A DNA stretch of 64,000 nt from assembly GCA_030323885.1 (NCBI GenBank), contig CM059194.1, forward strand, positions 25,547,363-25,611,362, given 5' to 3'. A model generated the notes under the pieces. That model was not told where the DNA came from and made no database searches. It saw only the letters and a list, made by a program, of their open reading frames with translations. This stretch comes from Branchipolynoe longqiensis (taxonomy: Eukaryota; Annelida; Polychaeta; Phyllodocida; Polynoidae). Of the stretch, positions 54,155 through 64,000 are shown in pieces (the stretch's first letter is position 1; each line of letters starts with the position of its first letter). The position numbers and the translations under genes were made by a program.

Positions 54155-54492
54155 TGAGTTGGTTGGTTGTTGGAGTTTAGATCCTGGCAACATCTAAGGT
54201 CATATCAGGATGGGTACTGACTTGTGACAGTGTGCACTCATGGCAACCTTTATAGTGCTGCTCCACTAGGAAATCAGGCTGCCACACCATGACCCGATAT
54301 CCCACTCACTCACATTATCCAGACACGGAGCTAACCACCAGTCCTTGCTCTATCCTAATAATGCCGAGCACCAGGCTAGGAAGCAACAAGTATAATTTTT
54401 AAAGTCAATGGTTTGACTCGACCGGGAACCGAACTCCCGACCTTCCGCACGCGAGGCCCGCGCTCTACCGATTAGGCTACCGCGCCAGGTTC
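54155..54492 (-). repeat. SINE-1, full length
   Basis: TTGGTTGGTTGTTGGAGTTT to GGCTACCGCGCCAGGTTCC. AGAGTGA occurs on both sides (about 54146 and 54493), a possible short duplication. Confidence 0.88.
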
Positions 54493-54714
54493 CCGAGAGT
54501 GAAGCCCGCCCACTCAGCCCCCAAAAGAGCACGGACGTAAGCACATACACACATACAAACACACACAGACACAAAATAATGATAATAAAAAAATATGAAA
54601 ACACAATGGTAGTAGTGACAGCTCAGGTTGCAGACCACACCCTTGCGACAGTGTTGTGCTACACTTACAGGGGCATAGGAAACAGTGTTGAAAGTTACGG
54701 GCACAATGTGAAGT

Positions 54715-55680
54715 GTGGACCGGCCACAGTGTTAATAATGGGGAGGCCACAGTGTTAATAATGGGGAAGCCACAGTGTTAATAATGGGGAGGCTCCAATG
54801 TTAAATGTGGACTGGCCACAGTGTTACTAATGGGGATGCTACAGTGTCAAATGTGGACTGGTCACTGTGTTAATAATGAGAAAGCTACAACATTAATAAT
54901 GTGGGAGGCTCCAGTGGTAAAGGTGGACTGACCACACCATTAATAATGGGGAAGCTACAGTGTTAAATGTGGACTGATGACAGCGTTAATAATGGAGAGG
55001 CTACATTGTTAAATGTAGACTGGCCACATTCTTAATAAAGGGGAGGCTACAGTGTTAAATGTGTACTGGTCACACTGTTAATAATGGGAAAGCCACATCG
55101 TTAATAATGGGGAGGCTAGATTCTTAAATGTAGACCGGCAGCAGCATTAATAATGGGGGAGCTACAGCATTAATAATGGGGAGGCCATCGTGGAAAATTG
55201 GAATGGCCACAGCGGTAGTGATGCGCGAAAAGGAAGAGAGGAAGGCGGGGGTGGAAAAAGGCAGAGAGCTGGGAGACGGCAGGAGGGCGAGTGCCTGAGG
55301 GAGGCCGGCGGGCGACCTTATAAGGGGAGAGGGACGAGCGACATCAGGTGAGGTGTGAATGCTGCCGGCCCGGGGGAGGGCGAGAGGTGGCGAGCAGCGG
55401 GCGTCGGGTGAGGCGCGAGTGCTGCGCGACACGGGGGGCGGGGGAGGTGGCGGCGCGCCGCGCCGTCTGCCGAGGTGAGAAAGCAGCGCGACAGCGCGGG
55501 GTGGGGGAGGGTCTCTTCCTCTCCTCGCATCAAACGTAATGCTTCGCATTACGACCAATGGGGAGGCTACAGTGTTAAATGTGGACTGGTCACCGTTTTA
55601 ATAATGGGGAAGCAACAGTGATAATAATGGGCGGGCCACATCGTTAGTAATGGGGAGGTCACAGTGTTAATAATGGGGGG
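54715..55680. repeat. Degenerate 23-bp-type satellite
   Basis: GGCTACAGTGTTAAATGTGG, CTGGCCACAGTGTTAATAATG and GGGGAGG elements alternate without a strict period. The tract is interrupted at 55225-55560 by a fragment of the GC-rich retroelement. Same sequence family as 58172-59020. Confidence 0.8.
55225..55560 (-). mobile_element. 5' promoter region of the GC-rich retroelement
   Basis: The complement matches 47232-47500: CATTGGTCGTAATGCGAAGC, GAGGAAGAGACCCTC, CCTTATAAGG, CGCCCGCCGGCCTCCCTCAG and CTCTGCCTTTTTCC. Only the first 330 bp are present and end before the gag ATG. Fragment ends abut satellite units on both sides. Confidence 0.85.
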
Positions 55681-55753
55681 CACAGTTGTAAAATATTCCG
55701 ATATTCAGCATAGGGGGAATGCAAATGTTCTATTACTGATCAGTGTACGTGAC

Positions 55754-56490
55754 CAGGGCCCGTATGCATGAAGAATTATTTATCGGCTCCGGTGTTAAGG
55801 GCCCGGTCCGGGTTAGCTAACATCGGCATTGGAAATTCGGTCAAGGGGTATGTATGGAGCCAAAGCGCGGAGGCATTAGCTAACCTAGCAGTTATTTATA
55901 GATTTGGGAAATCCCTCTGTGCCTGTAGCGGCGATTTGTGTGTTTACATTCGTCGATTTGACAATATTAATATCGCCGCCATTGTATGGGTTCGATTGTA
56001 ATGAAATTTCATGATTTGAGTATGTAATTCTGTTAAATATGATCGCATTCAATAGATTTGGGCCTAATACATTGCCGCCGATGCAGCGGCGGCGGCGGCG
56101 ATGTTTTGTTGATATTCGACAGTATGGATAGAGACGTCAATGCGGCGGCGGTGATTTGTTTAGTTTACATTCATCGATTTGACAATATGAATAACGCCGC
56201 CAATGCGGCGGCAGCATTAATAATGGTCCAATTTAAGGGTTAATTTGATTAAATTTCACTTATTGCGTGTGTAAATCTGTCAAATATGATCGCATTGAAT
56301 AGATTTGTGCCTAATCGGTCCCTAACACTACCCTTATACCTGCTATTGAGTGGGGTTAGCGTACCCGACTTTTAACTTGCGGTGTTTCCGTAACACTGCT
56401 CCATACATACCGACTTTTCACCGCTAACCCGGAGATCGCCACTAACCACAGGTTGGGGGCGCTAACACTGCTTCATGCATATAGCCCCAG
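55754..56490. mobile_element. Inverted-repeat element with CAGGGCCCGTATGCATGAAG ends
   Basis: Left CAGGGCCCGTATGCATGAAG, right CTTCATGCATATAGCCCCAG. The interior carries the CGG/ATTAAATT module twice (55920-56060 and 56070-56330), including GTTTACATTCGTCGATTTGA. Related to 20713-21747 by ends and interior. Confidence 0.7.
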
Positions 56491-58074
56491 GTGCATGTAT
56501 ATATATATGTATGGGTTGGTGGTACCTGAGTGGGATGTAAATAGACATAGTGGTGCTGGCATGTCTGGGTGTGATTGCACTCAGGACCTACCCCCCTCTG
56601 CTGGGATAGGGATGACCAAACTCAAAGGTCAAGGTTGGTGGTGGCCATGGTGTTAACTAGCGGTATTTTACACGCTAGAATCTTTATAGGAAATAGAACC
56701 CTAACTTCTGTGTGTGGAGGCCGGAAAGCACTAATGTATGATATTACTCAAGCGATGATCCGTTTACTATATATGCTTACTACATCTGCTTACTATATCT
56801 GCTTACTATATCAGTTCCAAGAAATGGTAACCCAACAGAAATTAAGTGTGGTAAAGTCTAGAAGGGAGGGGTGGCTGGCTCCTCCTGCTGTGCTGTCTCC
56901 AGGTCATCTTCCTGCCACACCCCCTGCCCAGCTCTTTTATTCAGATGGAACACATTAAAAATACAGGTACACAGTTGCTGGGACTATCCTCAGTCAGAGA
57001 CAGTAACATGGCATTTCATTGGCTGAACTCCTCCAGTCATTGGTGGGGGGAGGCAGGGTGGGAGTGGGTGGACCCCCACCACCCCTACCAGCCCCCTCCC
57101 CCCTGCTGGGTAAGGAGGTGGGGGACCAACCCATCCCAAGTCAGATACATAACACCAGTGGTCACCAGTCCTTTAGATCGGGACAACTCCAAAATAGTAG
57201 GAGTTTCTACATGCCTCACTTTGAGAATTACATATTGCATCATCTTTAGTTCAGCAAACTGCCACCAATGAGGGCTCACCACACACACACACACACTCAC
57301 ACACACACACTCCACCTCCCACCTCCAGCCTGACACCTGGATTTGGCAGGTCCTCCAAACACTCACACACATCCCCCCCATGCATTGTCACCTGTGTGAT
57401 AACACTCCCTCAGATACTGGCATCTCTAAATCATACCATAACAGGCACACAGAACTCAGTTTCTTAACTTAATTATTGTACCCATTCTATGGCATTCTTC
57501 ACAGACTATTTGTCTGGGTGAAGAAACCACAGTCTGCAGCAACTGTATATGCTGTCCTTAGTTTCAGCATTTACCTCCCTTTATGCAATATATAATACCA
57601 ACAGACTCCAATTCAGTAATACATGTAAATATACCAATATAGTAATTTTTCAGAGTTCTTATCTCCAGTGGTTATATTTGATGTAGAATCTTAGAACAAT
57701 CTGATATTAATTATCACTTCACTTAATATACATAATCTACCATGGTTTCACAACTTGGTTTGAATATTATGCATATGTATTTACCAACATGATAGAATGA
57801 ATTATATATTATTAGAGAGGTTTTATAGTGGTATTTATATAATTGGAATATTATTATAATGACTTTATAGAAATAACTGGATGATTTAAATATGATTAAA
57901 ACAGTTTTCTTAATGCCTCACATATGAGTTTTGTGAAAAGGAGATATTTTAGAATGTATTTAAACTATTATTTATTTATTTAAACTATTATTTATTTATG
58001 AACCAGACCTAAGGGGGTGGCGTGATGCTCTACAATGAACCCATGTAACCATATAAATAATAAATCAGAGGGCT
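56491..58074. other. No recognisable gene
   Basis: Contains a CA tract (57278-57312) and an AT-rich half (57580-58060) with a duplicated TTATTTATTTAAACTA block. Frames of 60-130 codons near 56575-57380 have no recognisable domain and overlap on both strands. Confidence 0.45.
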
Positions 58075-58160
58075 TGACTCTCTCTTCGTTACACTTTATA
58101 CTCTTCCTTTCTCTTTGTCTGTATTGATTTCACCCTTGCCTGCCTACACAGCCACAGATT
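58075..58160 (+). repeat. Dispersed repeat, inverse of 22035-22112
   Basis: CTTTATACTCTTCCTTTCTC, TGTATTGATTTC and CCTTGCCTGCCTACACAGCC match the complement of 22035-22112. Confidence 0.6.
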
Positions 58161-58171
58161 CGAGCATTGGA

Positions 58172-59020
58172 CTTTACACAGTGTTAGTAAAGGGGAGGCC
58201 ACAGTGTTAAATGTGGACCGACCACAGTGTTAAATGTGGACTGGCCATAGTGTTAAATGTGGACCGGCCACAGTGTTAAATGTGGACTGGCCACAGTGTT
58301 AAATGTGGACTGGCCACAGTGTTAAATGTGGACCGACCACAGTGTTAAATGTGGACGGGCCATAGTGTTAAATGTGGACCGGCCACAGTGTTAAATGTGG
58401 ACTGGCCACAGTGTTAAATGTGGACTGGCCACAGTGTTAAATGTGGACTGGCCACAGTGTTAAATGTGGACCGGCCACATTGTTAAATGTGGACCGGTGA
58501 CAGTGTTAAATGTGGACTGGTGACAGTGTTAAATGTGGACTGGCCACAGTGTTAAATGTGGACTGGCCACAGTGTTAAATGTGGACTGGCCACAGTGTTA
58601 AATGTGGACCGGCCACAGTGTTAAATGTGGACCAGCCACAGTGTTAAATGTGGACTGGCCACAGTGTTAAATGTGGACCGGCCACAGTGTTAAATGTGGA
58701 CCGGCCACAGTGTTAAATGTGGACTGGCCACAGTGTTAAATGTGGACTGGCCACAGTGTTAATAATGGGCAGGCTACAGTGTTAATAATGGGGACGCCAC
58801 ATAATTAATAATGGGGAGGACACATTGTTAATAATGGGGAGGCGACGTTTCTAAGAGTGGTGGTGACATAGTGTTTAAAGAGTAGCGGCCACAATGTCAA
58901 AAGTAGAGCAGCCACAGGGTTAAAAGTGGTGGAGGGAACAGTATTAAAAGAGGATCTGGCACAGTGTTCAGAATCGGGTGGCCACAGTGTCAAAACTGGA
59001 GCATCCACAGTGTTAAAGCG
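58172..59020. repeat. 23-bp satellite, homogeneous core then decay
   Basis: Unit CCACAGTGTTAAATGTGGAC plus (C/T)GG, strictly 23 bp from about 58195 to 58760 (about 25 units), with C/T variation in CCGG versus CTGG. From 58765 units drift to AATAATGGGGAGG and AAAAGTGG forms. CCACA...TGTGG gives each unit a dyad. Confidence 0.93.
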
Positions 59021-59123
59021 TCGAGCGGCACTGGCCAGCGGCAAGTAGCATAATGATTGCGCTCATATTTCAATCGAAAAAAAGCGGGATAGTCCGATCC
59101 CCCACGCCACCTGTGTATGTTTG

Positions 59124-59500
59124 TTGGGGTTTTAAGTCCTAACAACATATAAACAGACTTGTAACAGTGCACACTTATGGCAACTTCATAGTGCCATCCC
59201 ACTGGGAGACCAGGCAACTGGCACCATGACTTGATATCCCACTCAATCGCATTGTCCTGATACTGAACTAATATAACCAGTCCTTGTCCATTCCTAGTAA
59301 TGCTGAGCACCAGGCTAGGTAGTGACAAGTATCAATTTTGTAAGTCATTGGTTTGACTCGGCTGGAATTCGAACCCCCGACCGTTCACACTGAAAGCCAG
59401 TGCTCTTACCGGGGTGCGGGTTGTTGGAGTTTGACGTCCTGGTAACATCTAAGGTTATATCAGGACGGAGGGCTCTTACCGATTCAGCCCCTGCATCCGG
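59124..59500 (-). repeat. SINE-1, interrupted in its head by another SINE tail
   Basis: Tail TTGTTGGGGTTTTAAGTCCT at the left, body, then head. The head is split at CTCTTACCG by 59412-59471 and resumes ATTCAGCCCCTGCATCCGGT. Confidence 0.88.
59412..59471 (-). repeat. 60-bp 5'-truncated SINE-1 nested in a SINE head
   Basis: GGTTGTTGGAGTTTGACGTC to TATATCAGGACGGAG: only the last 55 bases of the SINE. Perfect 10-bp duplication GCTCTTACCG at 59402-59411 and 59472-59481. Demonstrates target-primed, 5'-truncated SINE integration. Confidence 0.9.
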
Positions 59501-59703
59501 TCACCACCAATGTAACTACGGGTCTGCACTCCCTGGTGACATTAAACTCTCATTCCTATGTTCACATAACTGACTGGGCACATTGGCTATTCATCAATAA
59601 ACACTAGATTCTGTTTGTTCTTGTGTGTGTGTGTTTGTGTGATTGAATATCACAATATAGTTCCAGGATGCCACATTAAGTTTAAATCTTAATTACACAC
59701 TAC

Positions 59704-60045
59704 CAGTCGTGGTGGCCGAATCAGCGGAGCCAAGCCTCGTGTGTGGGAGATCCGGAGATCGGGAGTTCGGTTCTCGGTCGAGTCAAACCAATGACTTATA
59801 AAATTGATACTTATCGCTTCCTAGCCTGGCGCTCGGCATTAATAGGATAGGGCAAGGACTGGTTAGCTCAGTGTCAGGATAATATGAGTGAGTGGGATAT
59901 CGGGTCATGGTGCTGGTGGCCTGATTTCCCAGTCGGGCAGCACTATGATATTGCCATGAATGCACACTGTCAAACGTCGATACCCGTCCTGATATATATA
60001 ACCTTAGATGTTGCCAGGATGTAAAACTCCAACAACCAACCAGCC
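59704..60045 (+). repeat. SINE-1, full length
   Basis: CAGTCGTGGTGGCCGAATCA head, GGAGTTCGGTTCTCGGTCGA B box, body, GATATATATAACCTTAGATG tail and AACAACCAACCAGCC. TTACACACT before (59691) and TTACACACTC after (60052) suggest a duplication. Confidence 0.9.
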
Positions 60046-60470
60046 AACCATTATTACACACTCATACTAGGGTTGGGAGAGTTTGTCATTAGTATAAGCA
60101 TGAACTCTCTGAATATTTAATGACTGGAATGACGTTGAAAAATAGCAAACACAAACGCAGATCAATAAGATCTATATAGTTAGCAGTTAGTTGCTTCAAC
60201 GTAGGTACTGCATCGCTAAATGATTAAGGCGCACTGTTACACTTAGCAACAACTACACAGCATTCAGCCATTCAGACAAATACTTTAAAACAATCAATCA
60301 AGCAAAGAGAATAATTAATCAGTGTATATATATATATATGTGCATGTATCTAACCTAATTCGCAACAAATTATACCCTTCCAATTTCGAATTTTAAAAGG
60401 AAAAGAAACAATTAGGAATACGAGATTTGATAAGATGAGTGGATGGTAAGTTTTTATACTTTATATATAT

Positions 60471-60650
60471 GTAGTGGTCTGCACTGACCTCTCAGGCAAG
60501 TAACAACATAGACAGGTAGGCATGGGTAGTATGTTGATATCAGGGAGCCTAGGTGGTGTAATGGTTAGCACACTGGCCCAGAATGCAAAGAGATGTGGGT
60601 TCGAGTGCTGTACTAGGCGCAATATTTCCCATTTTCATCACCCGCATGTT
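60471..60650 (+). repeat. SINE-2, copy 2
   Basis: GTAGTGGTCTGCACTGACCT, GGGAGCCTAGGTGGTG, TAATGGTTAGCACACTGG (A box) and GTGGGTTCGAGTGC (B box), then ATATTTCCCATTTTCATCA. Confidence 0.8.
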
Positions 60651-60791
60651 ACTGGTTGCCATGACCATGATCCTGTACAAGCTACGTGCTGTATGGTTGT
60701 TGAACCTACCCTGTGTATGTATGTGTGAGTGCATTGCCTGTGTGTATGTAATTGTAAGCATTAAAAGTCTTACAATTCCAGGGGGACGAGT

Positions 60792-60969
60792 GTAGTGGTC
60801 TGCACTGACCTCTCAGGAAAGGAAAAACATAGACAGGTAGGCATGGGTAGTCTGTTGATATCAGGGAGCCTAGGTGGTGTAATGGTTAGCACACTGGCCT
60901 GGAATGCAAAGAGATGTGGGTTCGAGTGCCATACTAGGCACAATATTTCCCATTTTCATCACCCCCATG
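60792..60969 (+). repeat. SINE-2, copy 3, direct repeat of copy 2
   Basis: Almost identical to 60471-60650 in the same orientation, 321 bp downstream. This may be a local tandem duplication and not two insertions. Confidence 0.8.
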
Positions 60970-60999
60970 ACATATATATTATTGTATATTAATGTATAC

Positions 61000-61243
61000 A
61001 TGAAGAGTTCAGGCGCAAAACCCCGTTAACACCAATCGAACAGATTGAGGTAAACATTGGAATCTAACCTTCAAAAAGTCTTCTTTTTTTTGCATTCCTA
61101 TTTGTTTGTTCTTTGCTTCATAATCAGTTCATCACAATAAATGTGGAATTAGTTATAATTAAAATTAGCTTCAGGTAAATATCTTTTACTTTAACAAAAT
61201 TGTTGGATTGGCATTTACGGAGTTTTGTGCCTGAACCCTTCAT
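61000..61243. mobile_element. 244-bp MITE, ATAC duplication
   Basis: Ends ATGAAGAGTTCAGGCGCAAA and TTTTGTGCCTGAACCCTTCAT are inverted. ATAC at 60996-60999 and 61244-61247. No ORF. The flank is AT-rich, so the 4-bp duplication is only moderately informative. Confidence 0.7.
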
Positions 61244-62377
61244 ATACACTATATACACATAATTATGTATATATACATATATTAAAATCTGGCTGGCATT
61301 ACCAGTAGATGACGGGAAATGATCAGTTGCAGGTGGCGCCAGTGAGAGTAAATGGAACTAAGCCCCTGGATGTGGTTATAGACAGTTAATTATATAAGGT
61401 TCAGTAATAAATATATACTGTGTGGAGAACCTGTCCTTATTTATATTCCCATAACATCAATACGTATCTGTCTATGGGCTATATAATTTATTATGTGAAT
61501 ATAAATGCATCCAGACCCCGTCTTCTTCAATTCAAAAAGTTGTACACCAGGCCAATATAATCCACCAGGAATTATATTTATTACTTACTCAATCCAACTT
61601 TTGCCCTCTCTTGCTATTTATACCTGCTGACTATATATATATAAACATATATATATATATTACCTCGGTACTACGCCTCTGGCTACTCATAGCCCAGGGA
61701 GAAGGAAGCAATCCATGTTCAGCAATTAGCATAATCAGCTCACAGCAGGATGATGTCTTGAGAGCAGCTCTGGTACATTTTCTACATTTACTACAAAACC
61801 AAACAGGTTGGTATCTTTCTAACTTGATACATCGGTTTAGTACATGTTAGCATTCACATACAAAACTTTTTGAAACTTTTTGATAAGTTATTACCGTTTT
61901 ACAGCTTAGTTTTGATCATATTTGGCATGATCGATAGAACAATGCTTTCATTGTTTGGTTATTAATTAAGCTGCCCGTTACGGCATTAGGGAGAGATGTT
62001 GGCAGAAGCCAGTTACATCATTAGGGATTGGAGTGTTCCCCTGGGTTTCATTAAGATTCCCCATTTGTGATTCTCGTTAAGGCATACCTCCGGTGTCCTA
62101 TAGTATTTTCTTCAATTTGTTGGCGAAGAAAGCCACAAGTGGGAGAAGTTTATAGGTACTTAGAGTGTGGGAGGCCACCGCTACACTGGTTCCTACCCCT
62201 CGGTAGGATTGGTTGGTTACCCATACCGTCATCCTGCGACTGTCTCTTAGCCATACGCCTGCGTTAAAAATTGATTTAATGCCATAAATACACATCTAGT
62301 GTAATTATACTCTAATTATCAGTGTGCTATTCCACCTAAGACCATGCCTAATCATTTTTCTTCTTTTTACTCACAGT
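61244..62377. other. AT-rich DNA without a gene
   Basis: ATATAT microsatellites at 61256-61280 and 61628-61660. No recognisable coding or repeat family otherwise. Confidence 0.5.
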
Positions 62378-62916
62378 CTTGGAGCTATGGCTATGAAGCA
62401 GAGTAAGGCAGAGGCAACTCACGCACTCAGTGCTGATAAAGATGGCACACCGCCGGGGCGGGTACAAAGATCGCCATCGCCAGAACAAAGGGATTCTGAG
62501 GAGGCAGGTGTTATGACACCTGCCCCGGCCCAGTTGCCAGGCTAGTGCAACAGAAGATGGAAGAAATGTTACCATCTAGAGCGGGAACGTCAAAGAAAAG
62601 GCGAACCAAGGTTCCGCTAGATTCTGATGAGTCGGAATGGGAGGACCTCTCTGAAGATCGGGCCTCAACATACGACGACTCAGAGGAGGAGGTGTTTGGG
62701 TCAGCACGGAAGCGCAAACATAATGTAGTAGTCACACTACGACGACAAGGGGCGACGACAGCCCAGCGACAGCGACTACCGGTCTGTCGTCGAGTGTCGT
62801 CGGATGTCGCTACGGTGTCGCTACGGTGTCGCCGCGACACCTCAGCGACACCTCCAGTTTCTCGACTGTTGCCCAGTTGTCGTCGGCCTTTTGGACATGT
62901 TGAAAAAGTTCGATGA
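62378..62916 (+). CDS. Unrecognised acidic protein, possibly element-derived
   Basis: A TTACTCACAG acceptor-like site (to 62377) precedes [20 protein letters not shown], which stops at a TAG (62543-62545). A shifted frame continues [20 protein letters not shown] and an Asp/Glu/Ser-rich stretch ([14 protein letters not shown]) with KRKHNVV, then runs into the GTCG-rich repeat. The charge pattern resembles the N-terminal part of retroelement gag-like proteins or a nuclear protein with a basic signal. I do not recognise it, and a function should not be assumed. Confidence 0.3.
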
Positions 62917-63020
62917 CAGCCGACGACAGCCAATGTTGTTCGGCTGTTGCTACGGTGTTGTTACGTGTCGTTACAGTGTTGGCTTTGCCGTTAAGGTGTC
63001 GTCTTTGTCGTTAAGCTGTC
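62731..63020. repeat. GTCG/CGAC-rich repeat with a TCACACTACGACGACA end
   Basis: TCACACTACGACGACAAGGG starts a stretch of GTCGCTACGGTGTCG, AGCGACA and GCCGACGACAGCC pieces in both orientations. The start resembles the GTCACACTACAG ends at 21893 and the TGTCACACCT ends at 44874. Probably a decayed inverted-repeat element; no right end was paired. Confidence 0.5.
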
Positions 63021-63047
63021 ATCGCTTCTCTCTCCATAGCAGCTGTA

Positions 63048-64000
63048 TGTGTGTCTCTGTGTCTATGTGTGTGTCTCTGTGTGTGTGTCTCTGTGTGTGT
63101 CTCTGTGTCTCTGTGTGTGGCTCGGTTTCTCTATGTGTGTGTGTCTCTGTGTGTGTCTGTGTGTGTGTGTCTCTGTGTCTGTGTCTGTGTGTGTCTCTGT
63201 GTCTGTGTGTGTGTCTGTTTGTGTGTGTCTGTTTGTGTGTGTCTGTGTGTGTCTGTGTGTGTGTGTCTGTGTGTGACTCTGTGTGTGTCTCTCGGTGTCT
63301 GTATCTCTGTGTCTCTGTGTGTGTGTCTCTGTGTGTGTCTCTGTGTCTGTGTGTGTGTCTGTGTGTGTGTCTCTGTGTCTGTGTATGTGTCTCTGTGTGT
63401 GTCTCTGTGTCGTGTCTCTGTCTCTGTGTATCTGTGTGTGTCTGTGTGTGTCTGTGTGTGTGTCTCTGTGTCTGTGTGTGTGTCTCTGTGTCTCTGTGTC
63501 TCTGTGTCTCTGTGTGTGTCTCTGTGTCTGTATGTGTGTATCTGTGTCTCTGTGTGTGTCTCTGTGTGTGTGTCTCTGTGTCTTTGTGTCTCTGTTGCAG
63601 ACACACAGAGACACAAACAGACACACACAGACACACAGAAACACAGAGACACACACATACACACAGACACAGACACACAGACACACACAAAGACACACAG
63701 AAACACAGAGACACCCACACACAGACACACACACAGACACACACAGACACACATAAACACAGAGACACAGAGTCACACACACAGACACACACAGAGACAC
63801 ACACAGAGACACACACACAGAGACACACACATACACACAGACACATACCATACATAGAGACACACAGAGACACAGAGTCACACACACAGACACACATAGA
63901 CACAAACAGAGAGACACACACAGACACACACATAGAGACACACAGAGATACAGACACACACATAGAGACACACAGAGACACAGAGTCACACACACAGAAC
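63048..64000. repeat. Large inverted microsatellite, TGTGTCTC then GAGACACA
   Basis: 63048-63595 is a TGTGTCTC/TGTCTGTG tract. From about 63600 the sequence is its complement (ACACAGAGACAC), continuing to the window edge. The switch is at TCTGTTGCAGACACACAGAG. The two arms could pair as a fold-back of at least 400 bp each side. Long frames on both strands are low complexity. Confidence 0.93.

Noticed and set aside
60545..60615. Possible tRNA gene in the GGTGTAATGGTTAGCAC segment
   Set aside because: Three copies share flanking non-tRNA sequence, so it is a second SINE family.
63019..63995. Open frames of up to 324 codons
   Set aside because: They lie on the inverted TGTGTCTC microsatellite.

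Overview
The window is nuclear DNA from an invertebrate animal. It has spliced genes with consensus GT/AG junctions, tRNA-derived SINEs, non-LTR elements, DIRS-type retrotransposons and many small inverted-repeat transposons. The SINE tail, with its TGATATGACCTTAGATGTTG core, is of a kind I associate with molluscs. I therefore favour a marine lophotrochozoan, but this is an inference and amphioxus or another deuterostome is not excluded.

The only host genes I can support are two tandem minus-strand copies of TPPP/p25 (tubulin polymerization-promoting protein). Copy B has three coding exons (37980-38158, 37348-37447, 35523-35714) running to a stop codon. Copy A has two exons (7869-8047, 2210-2309) of exactly the same lengths and phases; its last exon must lie left of the window or be lost. 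The first coding exon of neither copy was found. The 27 kb between the copies is almost entirely mobile or repetitive DNA.

Layout. 1-8.1 kb: TPPP copy A, with small transposons in its intron. 8.2-15.3 kb: a LINE 3' end, an inverted-repeat element, a decayed DIRS retrotransposon (gag, RT-RNase H, tyrosine recombinase; minus strand) split by a SINE with a perfect target duplication, and an I/Nimb-like LINE fragment. 15.9-25.7 kb: a cluster of small inverted-repeat elements. This includes a family with terminal TAGATAAAAGATTCACCC and 9-bp target duplications (Mutator-like by that criterion), plus palindromic and CGG-rich modules. 25.8-32.5 kb: a decayed gag-like gene that runs straight into a 5.5 kb array of a 16-bp, CpG-saturated palindromic unit. 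33-38.2 kb: more small elements and TPPP copy B. 38.6-47 kb: SINEs, microsatellites and a nested 1.16 kb inverted-repeat element. 47.2-49.5 kb: a GC-rich retroelement 5' half with a TATA box and a gag-like protein related to the 25.8 kb one. 49.5-52.6 kb: small elements and a tyrosine-recombinase remnant followed by what looks like the split direct repeats of a PAT/Ngaro-like element. 53.2-59 kb: 53-bp and 23-bp satellites. 59-62.3 kb: SINEs and AT-rich DNA. 62.4-64 kb: an unrecognised acidic ORF, a GTCG-rich repeat and a large inverted GTGTCTCT/AGAGACAC microsatellite.

The window mainly records nested transposition. Several boundaries are fixed by target-site duplications that can be read directly: five 9-bp sets, TTAA on two TTAA-type families, TTA/TAA, ATG, ATAC, and 10-13 bp on SINEs. 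The least usual observations are the 16-bp array, a CGG/ATTAA module shared by four different terminal-repeat families, and the 9-bp-duplication family with a 62-bp minimal copy.
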